Source: JBBRBB01 sp963830175
Lineage (GTDB): Bacteria > Bacteroidota > Bacteroidia > Chitinophagales > Chitinophagaceae
Reading direction: 5' to 3'
Length of the DNA: 64,000 bases
Assembly (NCBI GenBank): GCA_963830175.1
Contig: CAWHKV010000009.1
Coordinates: 248,001-312,000 of the forward strand
Positions 16,792 through 26,630 of the stretch are shown in pieces. Both the position numbers and the translations under genes were made by a program. Positions within the stretch are counted from its first letter, which is position 1, and every line of letters starts with the position of its first letter. Under the pieces are notes generated by a model that saw nothing but the letters and a program-made list of their open reading frames with translations, was not told the DNA's origin and searched no databases.

Positions 16792-18753
16792 TTATAATTC
16801 TACGATCAGGTTGCTTTTTTTGTTACCATGCATCAGTTCTACGCTGCGGTTAATAAAAGAAGTAAGATCGTTGCCTTTCAATAACCCCTGGGAAAGTAAT
16901 GCAAGGTCGGCCAGGTTTCTTACCTGTTTTTCTACCTGCTCTGCGTTTTCTTCTTTTAAAATGTTCTGGTAAATAGGATGGTTGCCGTTTACTGTAAGTA
17001 TAACCTCGTCGGGCATTTGGGCATAAAATGCAGTCATGCCACCGCCAACTGCTGCCATGTCTTTCATCCTGCGCATAAACTCAGGACGGGTAGCTACAAC
17101 CGGTGGTGAATCTTCACTTAAACCTTTAACCTCTACAGTTACTTGCATTTCGGTATTTGGCAGGGAGAATAAACCTTTTAGTTTATCAGCCTCCTCATTA
17201 CTTAATACACTGTTTACAGCTTCTTGCTTGTCAATAATATTTTCAGCGATATCCGCATCTACCCTTACGAAATGAACATCCTGCCATTTCATTTCCATGT
17301 TATTGATGAAGGCTGCATCAACAAGGGTTTCCATCTTAATAACTATATAGTCTTTTTTAAGGCACGCCTGAATATAGGCATCCTGTTGTATGGGATTGGT
17401 AGTATATAAAATAACCGTTTTGCCTTCCTTATTTTTCTGCAAAGGATCTGCAGCTGTTTTATATTCTTCTAAAGTATAAAATTTTGCAGGCGCTTTTTCT
17501 TCATCTTTTAATGGCGCTTTATTTACAGATTCCATCACCATAAACTTGCTTGCTTTATCAAGAAATTTATCATCCGTCATCATGCCGTACTTAACGAATA
17601 GTCCGAGGCTTTCCCATTTTTCTTCAAATGCATTACGGTCCTTGGTAAAGATCTCTTCAAGTTTATCAGCCACTTTTTTAGTTATGTGGGCATTGATTTT
17701 TTTAACATTGGGATCGCCCTGAAGGTAACTGCGGCTAACGTTCAATGGAATATCAGGACTGTCGATAACGCCATGTAAAAGCATTAAAAATTCGGGTACA
17801 ATATCTTTTACCTCGTCAGTAACAAAAACCTGGTTGCTGTACAGCTGAATTTTATCTTTCTGAATTTCGTAGCTCTGTTTAATTTTTGGGAAGTAAAGAA
17901 TGCCCGTAAGATTGAAAGGATAATCTACGTTCAGGTGAATCCAAAATAAAGGGGTTTCGCCAAAAGGATATAATTCTTTATAAAAATTCTGGTAATCTTC
18001 GTTGGTCAGGTCAGCGGGTTTGCGTGTCCATGCAGGCCTGGTGTTATTTATTGACTTCTCTTCTTTAACCTCGTTATCATCTTTTTCATTTTTGTCAACT
18101 GATTCCTCAGGTACATCTTTTTCATCTTTTACTTCGGCAACATCTGTAAAGTAAATAGGTATGGGTAAAAACCGGCAAAACTTCTCCAGAATTCCTTTTA
18201 TGCGGTGTGCTTCTAAAAATTCTTTGCTCTCCTCGTTGATATGAAGAACAATGCGGGTTCCGCGATCTTGCTTTTCTGTGGTGTGTAACTCATATTCGGG
18301 GCTGCCGTCGCAACTCCAATAGGTTGCAGGTTCATCTTTAAAGCTTTTAGTGTATACTTCTACTTTTTCACTAACCATAAAGGCACTGTAAAAACCAAGA
18401 CCAAACTTCCCTATAATATTCTCTTCATTCTGCCCTTTATACTTTTTTACAAATTCTTCAGCACCGCTAAAAGCAACCTGGTTTAAGTATTTATCTACTT
18501 CTTCTGCAGTCATCCCTACGCCATGGTCTATAATGCTAATAGTCTTTTCTTTAGCATCTAACTCAACATCAATTCGCAGGTCACCCAAATCGCCCTTGGC
18601 TTCACCAAGAGAAGAAAGTGTACGTAGTTTTCTTGTGGCATCTACCGCATTACTTACCAATTCACGAATAAATATTTCGTGATCGCTGTAAAGGAATTTT
18701 TTAATGATCGGAAAGATATTTTCCGTTTGAACCCTTATCTGTCCTTTTTGCAT
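16792..18753 (-). CDS. htpG: Chaperone HtpG (Hsp90)
   Basis: ATP-dependent Hsp90 chaperone of the cytoplasm, 653 residues. The N-terminal GHKL ATPase shows E31 and N35 in RELVSNA, DHGVGM and GKFGLGFYSAF; the middle domain has the LNVSRSYLQ-like segment with its catalytic Arg. Residues about 205-236 form a strongly charged Lys/Glu/Asp linker between the N and middle domains, longer than in Escherichia coli HtpG and reminiscent of the eukaryotic Hsp90 linker. It appears monocistronic. Confidence 0.97.
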   Translation of the reverse strand: MQKGQIRVQTENIFPIIKKFLYSDHEIFIRELVSNAVDATRKLRTLSSLGEAKGDLGDLRIDVELDAKEKTISIIDHGVGMTAEEVDKYLNQVAFSGAEEFVKKYKGQNEENIIGKFGLGFYSAFMVSEKVEVYTKSFKDEPATYWSCDGSPEYELHTTEKQDRGTRIVLHINEESKEFLEAHRIKGILEKFCRFLPIPIYFTDVAEVKDEKDVPEESVDKNEKDDNEVKEEKSINNTRPAWTRKPADLTNEDYQNFYKELYPFGETPLFWIHLNVDYPFNLTGILYFPKIKQSYEIQKDKIQLYSNQVFVTDEVKDIVPEFLMLLHGVIDSPDIPLNVSRSYLQGDPNVKKINAHITKKVADKLEEIFTKDRNAFEEKWESLGLFVKYGMMTDDKFLDKASKFMVMESVNKAPLKDEEKAPAKFYTLEEYKTAADPLQKNKEGKTVILYTTNPIQQDAYIQACLKKDYIVIKMETLVDAAFINNMEMKWQDVHFVRVDADIAENIIDKQEAVNSVLSNEEADKLKGLFSLPNTEMQVTVEVKGLSEDSPPVVATRPEFMRRMKDMAAVGGGMTAFYAQMPDEVILTVNGNHPIYQNILKEENAEQVEKQVRNLADLALLSQGLLKGNDLTSFINRSVELMHGNKKSNLIVEL

Positions 18754-18876
18754 AAAAATTTATATTAAAGTGATAACATAATAGCACAATCCTGCTATAA
18801 CAGGCGTAATGTATATGATCACCCTAATTCACAAACACAGTACCAACGCACAAAGGTGTGACAGGTTGGCAAGGGT

Positions 18877-19491
18877 TTAAGACGATTTGGGGGCAGGTGG
18901 GGCAGAAACAGGTGGCTGTGCATTTGGAACCACGTTATGAATGGGTTTTATTGATTTAAGATATGCATACACTGCACTTATTTCGTCGTCTGTCATTTGA
19001 CCGATATCCTGCCACGGCATAGGTGGTAGCATCCTTCTTCCCTCAGCGAGGCCCCCTAATTTTCCTTCGCGCAGGCTGCGGGTAAATTGTTCAAGAGACC
19101 AGGCGCCAATGCCTGTTGAATCAGGAGTCAGGTTGCGTGCATAACTAATACCCCAGGGACCTACCCAGGCGGTTAGGGTATTGGTAACAGCGAGACCTTT
19201 AGATTCAACCATTTTCCTATCTATGTCTGGGGCGGGCATCGCCGATATATGTCCCGATAAAGCAAGGGACTCATCTGGTACCATTCCCTGGTCCGTTAGT
19301 TTTTTGGGTGTGTGGCAATCATTACATCCGCCAATAATTACCAAATGTTGGCCGTAAGCGATTTCAGTTTCATAACTACCATACTTTGTTTCCGGCGTAT
19401 AGGCTTCTTCACCTTCAGAACTGCAACTAAAAGAAACGATGCACATTGAAAAGAATGCTATCCCTAAAATGGTTTTTGTATTCATATTCAT
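18877..19491 (-). CDS. c-type cytochrome lipoprotein
   Basis: A 204-residue protein with a signal peptide ending in a lipobox-like VSFSC (Cys23 as the likely lipidation site), one haem c motif C56-N-D-C59-H60 and a downstream LPPMPW segment whose Met may be the axial ligand. The end is proline-rich. It is likely a periplasm-facing electron carrier. No oxidase or dehydrogenase gene is adjacent, so the redox partner is unknown. Confidence 0.87.
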   Translation of the reverse strand: MNMNTKTILGIAFFSMCIVSFSCSSEGEEAYTPETKYGSYETEIAYGQHLVIIGGCNDCHTPKKLTDQGMVPDESLALSGHISAMPAPDIDRKMVESKGLAVTNTLTAWVGPWGISYARNLTPDSTGIGAWSLEQFTRSLREGKLGGLAEGRRMLPPMPWQDIGQMTDDEISAVYAYLKSIKPIHNVVPNAQPPVSAPPAPKSS

Positions 19492-19618
19492 ATCGTTTTG
19501 GTTAATTCAATTTACAAAATTTTTTTTAAACACATTGTTGGAGGTACACTAATGGGGTAAATTTTTTATGGGGGCAATTGGTTTGCCATTATATTTGGTT
19601 TAAATACTGGCCGCTTTA

Positions 19619-20881
19619 ATGAAACCTTTTTTTTGTGCAGCTTTGGTGCTGCTAACATTTGCCTCCTCTGCACAGAGTTCAGACACCACTTTAGATATAG
19701 TTAACTGGAATATTGAATGGTTTGGAGCTCCTCAGAATGGTCCGGCGGATGATGAACTTCAACAGAATAATGTTGCGGCAATTATGCAATACCTGGATGC
19801 CGATTTGTACGCACTTTGCGAGGTGGTTGATACCAACCGTTTAAGAAATGTGGTAAATATTCTGGGAAATAACTATGAATACATTATCTCTGACTATTGC
19901 AGTATGGCTGATAACAAGAACAGTCCCAACTGGGCAAATGGTCAAAAGCTTGCGATTATTTACAAAAAAAATATATTTTCTAATATTTCTACAAGGGGCA
20001 TGTTGAGAAACAGCAATAATGCATACACCAATTTTGCCAGCGGAAGAACACCATTTTTGGTAGGTTGCGAGGCTGAAGTAAATGGCATAAAAAAGAGCAT
20101 TGAGTTTATAATTATACATGCCAAATCGGGAACCACCGCTGCGGATTATAACAAAAGAGCAGAAGGGGCGCAAGAATTAAAAGATACCCTTGATAAAGAT
20201 TTTATTACGAAACCCTTTGCCTTCTTGGGAGATTTTAATGATGACCTGGATCAAACGGTTGCAATAACAGGTACCACTGAATCTTCTTACGCATCAATTG
20301 TAAAAGACTCTACAGACAGCACTGCTTATTATTCAATAACACTTCCCTTAAGCAATATAAATCAAACTTCTACCCTTTTTGGAACAGATATGCTGGATCA
20401 CCAGATCATAAGCAGTGAAATGCTGAAATGGTACGTGCCTCATTCGGCAACCGTTAGAACTGATGTTTCCAGTGTTGTTCCTTTTTATGGTACAGGCAAT
20501 ACTTCAGATCATTTCCCTGTTTTTACCCAGTTTAACCTGAGGGGCATTAGCAATTCCGGCGGAACGGGTGGTGGAGGATCTGGTGGCGGAGGTGGGGTTA
20601 TTTTACCACCCCCGGCAGAAGATTCATCTTTTAACTTACTTGCTTTCCCAAATCCATTTCACAGTTACTTACATATAACCAGTAATAAACCAGTCAAAAA
20701 ATTACAGTTGCATATGTATAATGCCGCCGGAAAAAGGGTTTGGAGTACCGAAGTAGATGAAATAAATGCCACGAAACCTTTGGAGGTTAATTTATCTGCC
20801 CTTGCTAAGGGAATGTATTACCTGCGAATAGATGGGGATACAATAAAAAAGACATTTCCACTTTTAAAGAGTACGCAGTAA
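19619..20881 (+). CDS. Secreted EEP-family nuclease/phosphatase with T9SS sorting domain
   Basis: A 420-residue protein: signal peptide (1-20), an EEP catalytic domain (about 22-310) with N31 (VNWNIEWF), Glu68, FLGDFND and TSDHFPVF, a Gly-rich linker (about 315-330), then a C-terminal type A T9SS sorting domain (about 340-420: AFPNPFHSYLHI, YNAAGKRVW, LAKGMYYLRI). It is expected to cross the outer membrane through the type IX system and stay at or leave the cell surface. It may degrade extracellular DNA or RNA; the substrate is not proven. Confidence 0.92.
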   Translation: MKPFFCAALVLLTFASSAQSSDTTLDIVNWNIEWFGAPQNGPADDELQQNNVAAIMQYLDADLYALCEVVDTNRLRNVVNILGNNYEYIISDYCSMADNKNSPNWANGQKLAIIYKKNIFSNISTRGMLRNSNNAYTNFASGRTPFLVGCEAEVNGIKKSIEFIIIHAKSGTTAADYNKRAEGAQELKDTLDKDFITKPFAFLGDFNDDLDQTVAITGTTESSYASIVKDSTDSTAYYSITLPLSNINQTSTLFGTDMLDHQIISSEMLKWYVPHSATVRTDVSSVVPFYGTGNTSDHFPVFTQFNLRGISNSGGTGGGGSGGGGGVILPPPAEDSSFNLLAFPNPFHSYLHITSNKPVKKLQLHMYNAAGKRVWSTEVDEINATKPLEVNLSALAKGMYYLRIDGDTIKKTFPLLKSTQ

Positions 20882-20883
20882 AA

Positions 20884-21948
20884 TTAAGTCTGCTTGGTTA
20901 TTTTCTCTGCGTTCTCAGCAACCTGAAGTGCTTCGATAAACTCTTCAATATTTCCATTCATTACACTGTCCAGGTTGTAAGATGTAAGACCAATTCTATG
21001 GTCTGTAACCCTTCCCTGGGGATAATTATATGTACGTATTTTGGCGCTACGGTCCCCTGTGCTAACCAATGTTTTTCTATGCCTGCTAATTTCTTCTTCC
21101 TGCTTACGTACCTGTTCTTCATACAGCCTGGTGCGCAGCATGTTCATCGCTTTTTCCCTGTTACCCAACTGGCTTCTTTCCGTTTGGCATATTACCACGG
21201 TGCCCGTGGGAATATGGGTAAGCATTACTTTTGTTTCCACCTTGTTTACATTCTGACCGCCTGCGCCACCACTCCGGGCAGTTTCCATTTTAACATCGGC
21301 AGGGTTTAATTCAAAATCCACTTCTTCCGCTTCCGGCATCACGGCAACGGTAGCGGCACTTGTATGCACCCGGCCCTGCGTTTCAGTATCAGGCACCCGT
21401 TGCACCCTGTGCACACCACTTTCAAATTTCATTGTGCCATACACATCTTCTCCCTGCACCTCTACTACTACTTCTTTATAACCACCTACCGTGCCTTCAC
21501 TTTCAGTTAGAATGGCTGTTTTCCAACCTTTCTTGGCGCAATATCTCAGGTACATATCTAACAGATCTCCAGCAAACAGGCTTGCCTCATCCCCGCCTGT
21601 ACCGGCACGAATTTCCAGCACCGCGTTTTTGTCATCCTGGGGATCTTTCGGTATCAGCAATTTGGTAAGCTCTTTTTCCAAAGCTTCTCTTTTGGCTTCC
21701 AGTTCGGGCATTTCCATTTTTGCAAGTTCCCTTAAGTCATCATCATTGCTGTTTAAACCGGCTTTTGCAAAACTTAATTCCTGCATTACCCTTGTATAAT
21801 CATCAAAAGGCTTTACAATTTTTTCCAGGTCGCGGTATTCCTTGCTAAGCCGGCTAAACTCCCGCTGCTTGCTAATGATCTCGGGGTTTGTTAATGCAAT
21901 GGCGGTTTGCTCAAACTTTGCTTTTATTGCCTGTAATTGGTCTATCAT
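20884..21948 (-). CDS. prfA: Peptide chain release factor 1
   Basis: Recognises UAA/UAG stop codons and triggers peptide release. The 354 residues start at the ATG at 21948 (MIDQLQAIKAKFEQ); the open frame continues 34 codons upstream but that extension is not part of the family. The catalytic GGQ is at residues 230-232 (RSGGAGGQNVNK). The codon-recognition PxT tripeptide of RF1 is PDT at 186-188, distinguishing it from RF2 (SPF). The stop is two bases from the convergent EEP gene's stop. Confidence 0.97.
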   Translation of the reverse strand: MIDQLQAIKAKFEQTAIALTNPEIISKQREFSRLSKEYRDLEKIVKPFDDYTRVMQELSFAKAGLNSNDDDLRELAKMEMPELEAKREALEKELTKLLIPKDPQDDKNAVLEIRAGTGGDEASLFAGDLLDMYLRYCAKKGWKTAILTESEGTVGGYKEVVVEVQGEDVYGTMKFESGVHRVQRVPDTETQGRVHTSAATVAVMPEAEEVDFELNPADVKMETARSGGAGGQNVNKVETKVMLTHIPTGTVVICQTERSQLGNREKAMNMLRTRLYEEQVRKQEEEISRHRKTLVSTGDRSAKIRTYNYPQGRVTDHRIGLTSYNLDSVMNGNIEEFIEALQVAENAEKITKQT

Positions 21949-22167
21949 TATTTTCTTTGATCTAATCTTAATTTTTGGCGGTACATAAAAGTACGGCGAA
22001 GTAATTTTTTGCAACCAGGTAAGAGAAAAGCAAATTTTTATCACCCGCATTAAGGGTGTAGTTTTGTTTACAACTTCAGCTCTTCCCTTTTAGTATTTGT
22101 ACATAAGCTTTTAAGGTTGGCAAAATTAGGTGATTTAACACGGGTTAAGCCAATTAAACTATAAGAG

Positions 22168-23370
22168 ATGGGGTATAAAAAGTTTAAAGGAGATTACCTG
22201 TTTTCAGGTAAAGAAATGCTGGACCCCGGCAATGTATTAATTACAGACAAGGATGGAGTAATTATTGAAATAGTGCCGACTACCGATGCGGGGGATGAAA
22301 TTTTACAGGTTGAAGGCATTATTTCCCCAGGATTTGTTAATTGCCATTGCCATCTTGAACTAAGCCATCTTAAAGGCAAAATACCCTCTTCTACAGGTTT
22401 GGTTTCTTTTTTAATGAACGTATTAAATGAGCGTAACAAGTATTCTACTGAACAAATTATTGAAGCCGTTGCAATGGGGGAGCATGATGCTATAGCTGCA
22501 GGTACAGTAGGTATAGGCGATATATGCAATACAGCTATAACCGTAGAATTAAAAAAGATCAGCCCCGTTTATTATTACAATTTTATAGAGGTGCTTGGGT
22601 TTACTGCCATGGCAGAAGAAAAATTTTCTCTTATTGCCAATATTTCTGCACGGTTTAATACTCTTGAAAAGCAGTACAAAAAAAACAGGTCGTCGCTAGT
22701 GCCACATGCGCCTTATTCTGTAAGCATGCAGTTGTTCGAAATGATTAACAGGATTTCGAAAAATAAAACCATAACCATTCATAACCAGGAGGCAACTGCT
22801 GAGAATGATTGGTACCAAAATAAGGAAGGTGACCTCTCGCGACTTTATTCTATGCTAAATCTTGATACCAGCTTTTTTGAGCGTGCCGGCAGAAGTTCCA
22901 TTCAAACTTACCTGCCGTGGCTTGAAAATGCGCAAAATTTACTGCTGGTGCATAATACGTTTACATCTGCAGAAGATGTTGCGTTCGTTAAAAAAGTAAA
23001 CGAAACCTCAGAACACCAAACTATTTACTGGTGCATTTGCGCAAATGCCAATTTGTATATTGAAAATCGAATGCCGCCCATCGACCTGCTGCATAACAAT
23101 GATTGCGAAATTGTTTTGGGTACTGATAGTTACGCAAGCAACCATACTTTAAGCATTTTGGAAGAGATAAAGACCATACTTTTTCATACTGAAGAAAATA
23201 TCTCTACCCCCGATATTTTACAATGGGCTACATGGAATGGGGCGAAAGCCTTACAACTAAATGATGTTGTAGGGTCTTTTGAGACGGGTAAAAAGCCGGG
23301 AGTTTTGCAATTATCAAATACACCCCATGGGCAAATTACCCCTGACTCTTCTGTAACACGCTTAATTTAA
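22168..23370 (+). CDS. Amidohydrolase family protein (cytosine deaminase-like fold)
   Basis: A 400-residue metal-dependent hydrolase. Metal ligands visible are H60 and H62 (NCHCHLELSH), H180 (VPHAPYSVS), a further His in TIHNQEAT and the Asp in LGTDSYASNHTL. The pattern resembles the SsnA/TRZ/ATZ and aminodeoxyfutalosine deaminase subgroup, so a deaminase acting on a purine- or pyrimidine-like compound is likely, but the substrate cannot be fixed. No pathway neighbour is present; a lytic transglycosylase gene follows 98 bases downstream. Confidence 0.88.
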   Translation: MGYKKFKGDYLFSGKEMLDPGNVLITDKDGVIIEIVPTTDAGDEILQVEGIISPGFVNCHCHLELSHLKGKIPSSTGLVSFLMNVLNERNKYSTEQIIEAVAMGEHDAIAAGTVGIGDICNTAITVELKKISPVYYYNFIEVLGFTAMAEEKFSLIANISARFNTLEKQYKKNRSSLVPHAPYSVSMQLFEMINRISKNKTITIHNQEATAENDWYQNKEGDLSRLYSMLNLDTSFFERAGRSSIQTYLPWLENAQNLLLVHNTFTSAEDVAFVKKVNETSEHQTIYWCICANANLYIENRMPPIDLLHNNDCEIVLGTDSYASNHTLSILEEIKTILFHTEENISTPDILQWATWNGAKALQLNDVVGSFETGKKPGVLQLSNTPHGQITPDSSVTRLI

Positions 23371-23468
23371 CTGCCCACCCGCAAAGAGTATTGATTATTT
23401 AAAGTACTAACAGGGTTTTAGGTTAGTGGCAAAATGATTATTTTAGTAAACAAGGAAAGAGCAACATT

Positions 23469-24377
23469 ATGAAAATACCAAAGGCAATAATTTATGCAGT
23501 TTCAGCTTTATTCATCACCTCGATCATTTCTATTTTTCTTTCTTTTAAAAATTCCGGTAATTATATACAGGCTAACGTAATACAATGGTATGTGCCGGTT
23601 GTTCCTGAAAAAATATCTTTTGCAGGTGAAAGAGTACCTCTGGAAAAACAGGAGGTTAAAGAACAGTTAGACAGGGAATACCTGTATATATACTACCAGC
23701 ATGGAAGCAACTTTTACATTGAAAAATTAATGAAAAGGTATTTCCCCGTTATAGAAGAAATGCTGAAGGAAAATGGAATACCGGATGACTTTAAATACCT
23801 GTGTATTGCAGAAAGCAATTTGCAAAATCTTATTTCACGCGCCGGTGCGGTAGGCTTCTGGCAGTTTATGGAAAGCACCGCAACTGAATACAATATGGAA
23901 GTAAATAATGCTGTTGATGAGCGTTATAATATTATAAAATCGACAAATGCAGCCTGCGAGTATTTTAAAAAAGCGTACGAAAAATTTGGTAGCTGGACTG
24001 CAGCTGCTGCATCTTACAATTGCGGCATGGGTGGTTATAATAGCCGCGCTACTGCACAGCAAACAATGAATTATTACGACCTTTACCTGCCCGAAGAAAC
24101 CAATAAATATATTTTTAGAATTCTCTCTTTTAAATACCTGTTTGAACATGCAGGTGAACTGGGTTATTTTCTAAATGATTCGCTAGCATACCAGCCGCTG
24201 CAGGTAAGGGTTATAGAGGTTTCCCGAACGATACCTAACCTTGCTTCCTTCGCCATTCAGCAGGGAATTAACTATAAAACATTAAAGTTATATAACCCAT
24301 GGATACGTGGATATTCTTTGCCCGTTCAGGGAGATAAAACTTATAAACTAAACTTGCCGGTAAAGTCGAAAGATTAA
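23469..24377 (+). CDS. Lytic transglycosylase (SLT domain)
   Basis: A 302-residue envelope protein with an N-terminal hydrophobic segment (about 7-25) and a soluble lysozyme-like SLT domain (about 95-220). Catalytic E115 is in IAESNLQN, followed by AVGFWQF and the AASYNCGMGG motif. It cleaves peptidoglycan glycan strands to 1,6-anhydromuropeptides. There is no LysM repeat, but a short LysM-like segment (about 245-298) ends the protein. An AAGGAAAG stretch 12 bases before the ATG could act as a ribosome-binding site. Confidence 0.9.
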   Translation: MKIPKAIIYAVSALFITSIISIFLSFKNSGNYIQANVIQWYVPVVPEKISFAGERVPLEKQEVKEQLDREYLYIYYQHGSNFYIEKLMKRYFPVIEEMLKENGIPDDFKYLCIAESNLQNLISRAGAVGFWQFMESTATEYNMEVNNAVDERYNIIKSTNAACEYFKKAYEKFGSWTAAAASYNCGMGGYNSRATAQQTMNYYDLYLPEETNKYIFRILSFKYLFEHAGELGYFLNDSLAYQPLQVRVIEVSRTIPNLASFAIQQGINYKTLKLYNPWIRGYSLPVQGDKTYKLNLPVKSKD

Positions 24378-24407
24378 AAATCATTTGTGCATTGTACACA
24401 TATTGTC

Positions 24408-24833
24408 TTAACTGGTATGGTCTGATATAATAAACCATTGCCCATGTATAAGCCTGAAAAGCAGGGTAAAATATCCGCCAATATTGCCTGAAGTGCGCAC
24501 CAGTTGCCACTTTCCTAAAACAGTATAATTGTCACTGCATAATTGCTTTATTTCAACAATGGTAAAATTTAGTTTACCCATTGTAGCAGTGTCAGGGTAA
24601 TTTTTTTTATATCGGTCAAGGGTGTTTTGCCACCCATATAATGGACCGTTAGAGCTAACAAATAATAAGCTGTCGCTATGCCAATAGGTTTGCATAAACC
24701 CTGGAATATCGCCAATGTTCCAGGCTGCCTCCTGCCGTTTCATAGCTTCTCTTATGGCAGTTTCCCCATTTTGCGCATTCGCAAATATTGTGAACAATGA
24801 AACAAACAGTAAAAGGGAAATAACTCTTTTCAT
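24408..24833 (-). CDS. Secreted DUF4440 / SnoaL-like protein
   Basis: A 141-residue protein with a signal peptide (residues 1-20, ending ANA) and an NTF2-like domain with the DUF4440 pattern: MKRQEAAWNIGDIPGFMQTYW, LFVSSNG and WQNTLDRYKKNYP. No catalytic residues can be assigned. It begins 16 bases after dnaN stops, in the same direction, so it may be read from the dnaN message. Confidence 0.83.
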   Translation of the reverse strand: MKRVISLLLFVSLFTIFANAQNGETAIREAMKRQEAAWNIGDIPGFMQTYWHSDSLLFVSSNGPLYGWQNTLDRYKKNYPDTATMGKLNFTIVEIKQLCSDNYTVLGKWQLVRTSGNIGGYFTLLFRLIHGQWFIISDHTS

Positions 24834-24849
24834 AAGAACAGTAAGCCGT

Positions 24850-25965
24850 TTAATTATTCAGCATCAGTGGCATAACCAGCATCAGCACCTCTTCATCATC
24901 TACTTTTTCAGCAGGCTTAATAATACCGGCTTTTGTGGGTGTTGAAAGTTCAATAATCACTTCATCGCTTTCTGCGGCATTAAGAATTTCTATTAAAAAT
25001 TTGGCATTAAAAGCTATTTGCATGTCTTCTCCATCGTACTGGCAGGCCATGGTTTCGTTTCCTTCAAAACTAAAATCTACATCCTGTGCAAACAGCTCTA
25101 GCTGGCCGCCTTTTATGGAAAGAACTACCTGGTTTGTGCTTTTATTACTAAATACGCTTATTCTTCTTAATGCATTTTGAAAATCGTTTCTATTAACAGT
25201 AAGTTTAAACGGGTTGTCTGCCGGTATCACCACTTTGTAATCTGGAAAACGGGCATCAATCAACCGGCAAACCAATTGTGAGCTGCCGTAGTTTACAAAC
25301 AAGTGGTTAGAATTATAACTGAGCGTTAATTCTTCATCGCCGGCGGGCAATGCGTTTTTTAAAAGGTTTAAGGGTTTTTTCGGAACAATAAAATTTTCTG
25401 CTTTCGGGCAGCTAACATCGCTTCGTGTATACCTCACAAGCCTGTGTGCATCGGTTGATACAAATTTTATGGCATCACCATTTAATTCAAAAAAGACACC
25501 TGTCATAGCAGGGCGCAGATCGTCGTTGCTTACAGCAAACAATGTTTTATTTATTGCAGAAGAAAGTGCATCGGCAGTGATGGTGAATTTATTCGTTTCA
25601 TCTGGAACAGGCTCTTTTGGAAAGTTATCCGGGTTTTCGCCCATAACCTTATACTTTCCGTTATCGCTGGTTATTTCAACAGAAAAATTCTTATCAATAT
25701 TGAATGAAAGGGGTTGCTCGGGAATATTTTTTAAAGAGTCCATTAATATTTTTGCAGGAATACAAATGCGACCGTTTGTTTTACTTTCCACATCCATCTG
25801 TACACGCATAACGGTTTCGAGGTCAGTGGCAGTAACCGTAAGTTTTTTACCATCTGTTTCAAATAAAAAATCTTCAAGAATGGGAAGTACTGTATTGGAA
25901 TTAATAACACCATTAATCTGCTGTAAATGCTTTAACAGTACGGTTGATGAAACAATAAATTTCAT
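24850..25965 (-). CDS. dnaN: DNA polymerase III subunit beta (sliding clamp)
   Basis: Forms the ring-shaped processivity clamp that tethers DNA polymerase III. The 371 residues cover three DnaN domains: MKFIVSSTVLLKHLQQINGVI at the start, GKYKVMGENPDNFP near 100-130, FVSTDAHRLVRY at about 175 and the C-terminal VLMLVMPLMLNN, matching the family's hydrophobic end. dnaA and recF are not adjacent, as often in Bacteroidota. Confidence 0.97.
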   Translation of the reverse strand: MKFIVSSTVLLKHLQQINGVINSNTVLPILEDFLFETDGKKLTVTATDLETVMRVQMDVESKTNGRICIPAKILMDSLKNIPEQPLSFNIDKNFSVEITSDNGKYKVMGENPDNFPKEPVPDETNKFTITADALSSAINKTLFAVSNDDLRPAMTGVFFELNGDAIKFVSTDAHRLVRYTRSDVSCPKAENFIVPKKPLNLLKNALPAGDEELTLSYNSNHLFVNYGSSQLVCRLIDARFPDYKVVIPADNPFKLTVNRNDFQNALRRISVFSNKSTNQVVLSIKGGQLELFAQDVDFSFEGNETMACQYDGEDMQIAFNAKFLIEILNAAESDEVIIELSTPTKAGIIKPAEKVDDEEVLMLVMPLMLNN

Positions 25966-25992
25966 ATAAATCTTGCTTTTTTAGGTAGACAA

Positions 25993-26000
25993 CAAACCTA
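25993..26000 (-). promoter_or_regulatory. -7 promoter element for dnaN
   Basis: On the minus strand TAGGTTTG matches TAnnTTTG and lies 27 bases before the dnaN ATG. No clear -33 TTG is seen. Confidence 0.5.
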
Positions 26001-26055
26001 CTGTAAATTGTTTAACTAACCGAAACTTTAGTAGGCGTACGAGAACAGTCCGTTA

Positions 26056-26499
26056 CTAATGTTGATTACTTGTGCGTGAAAGTTTTTGGTCGCTGAGGGA
26101 AGTGAGTATATGCCTGAACTGGTCTTGCATAATGGGCTTAATAAGGTAATCGGTAACATTTTCAAACTCTTTTGCCCGTTCTTTATCATCCTGGTTGGCA
26201 GAGGAACTAACTATGTAAACCGGGATGGAATCTTTAAGGGATGGCGCTTTTTTTTCAAAGGATTCAAGAAATTCCCACCCATTCATTATGGGCATGTTTA
26301 TGTCGAGGAAAATTACATCGGGAAACCCGCTTCCCCGGGTCATCGCATCTTCAATTAGTTGTATGGCTTCCTGCCCGTTTGAACAAACCATAACCTCGTC
26401 GGTTAAACCTGATGCCTGCAATATTTTCAATGATAAAAATTGAAAAATACTATCATCATCAACCAGTAAAACCTTTAATTTTTTTTGTTCACTACTCAT
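26056..26499 (-). CDS. Single-domain response regulator
   Basis: A 147-residue stand-alone receiver domain, CheY-like, with acidic D14-D16 (LVDDD), phospho-acceptor D66 (FLDINMP), the S/T switch within VSSSANQDD and the conserved Lys of LIKP. It has no output domain, so it must act through a protein partner. The start is the ATG at 26499; a GTG two codons upstream is less likely. No kinase gene is adjacent. Confidence 0.92.
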   Translation of the reverse strand: MSSEQKKLKVLLVDDDSIFQFLSLKILQASGLTDEVMVCSNGQEAIQLIEDAMTRGSGFPDVIFLDINMPIMNGWEFLESFEKKAPSLKDSIPVYIVSSSANQDDKERAKEFENVTDYLIKPIMQDQFRHILTSLSDQKLSRTSNQH

Positions 26500-26630
26500 A
26501 TCCACTACTTAAAAACAATGTAACGATATTTTTTTAATATAATCCACAAACATCGGTGGGGTTTATGCTCAATTCAATCATATTTTTATATTCACTTTTT
26601 CATTCAGGAAAAATATACGATACTACATTT

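Noticed and set aside
20580..20620. Gly-rich repeats in the EEP gene as a possible tandem-repeat array
   Set aside because: A simple flexible linker before the T9SS sorting domain explains it.
26538..26546. TAATCCACA as another DnaA box
   Set aside because: Isolated single-mismatch hit with no neighbouring boxes; expected by chance in an AT-rich genome.
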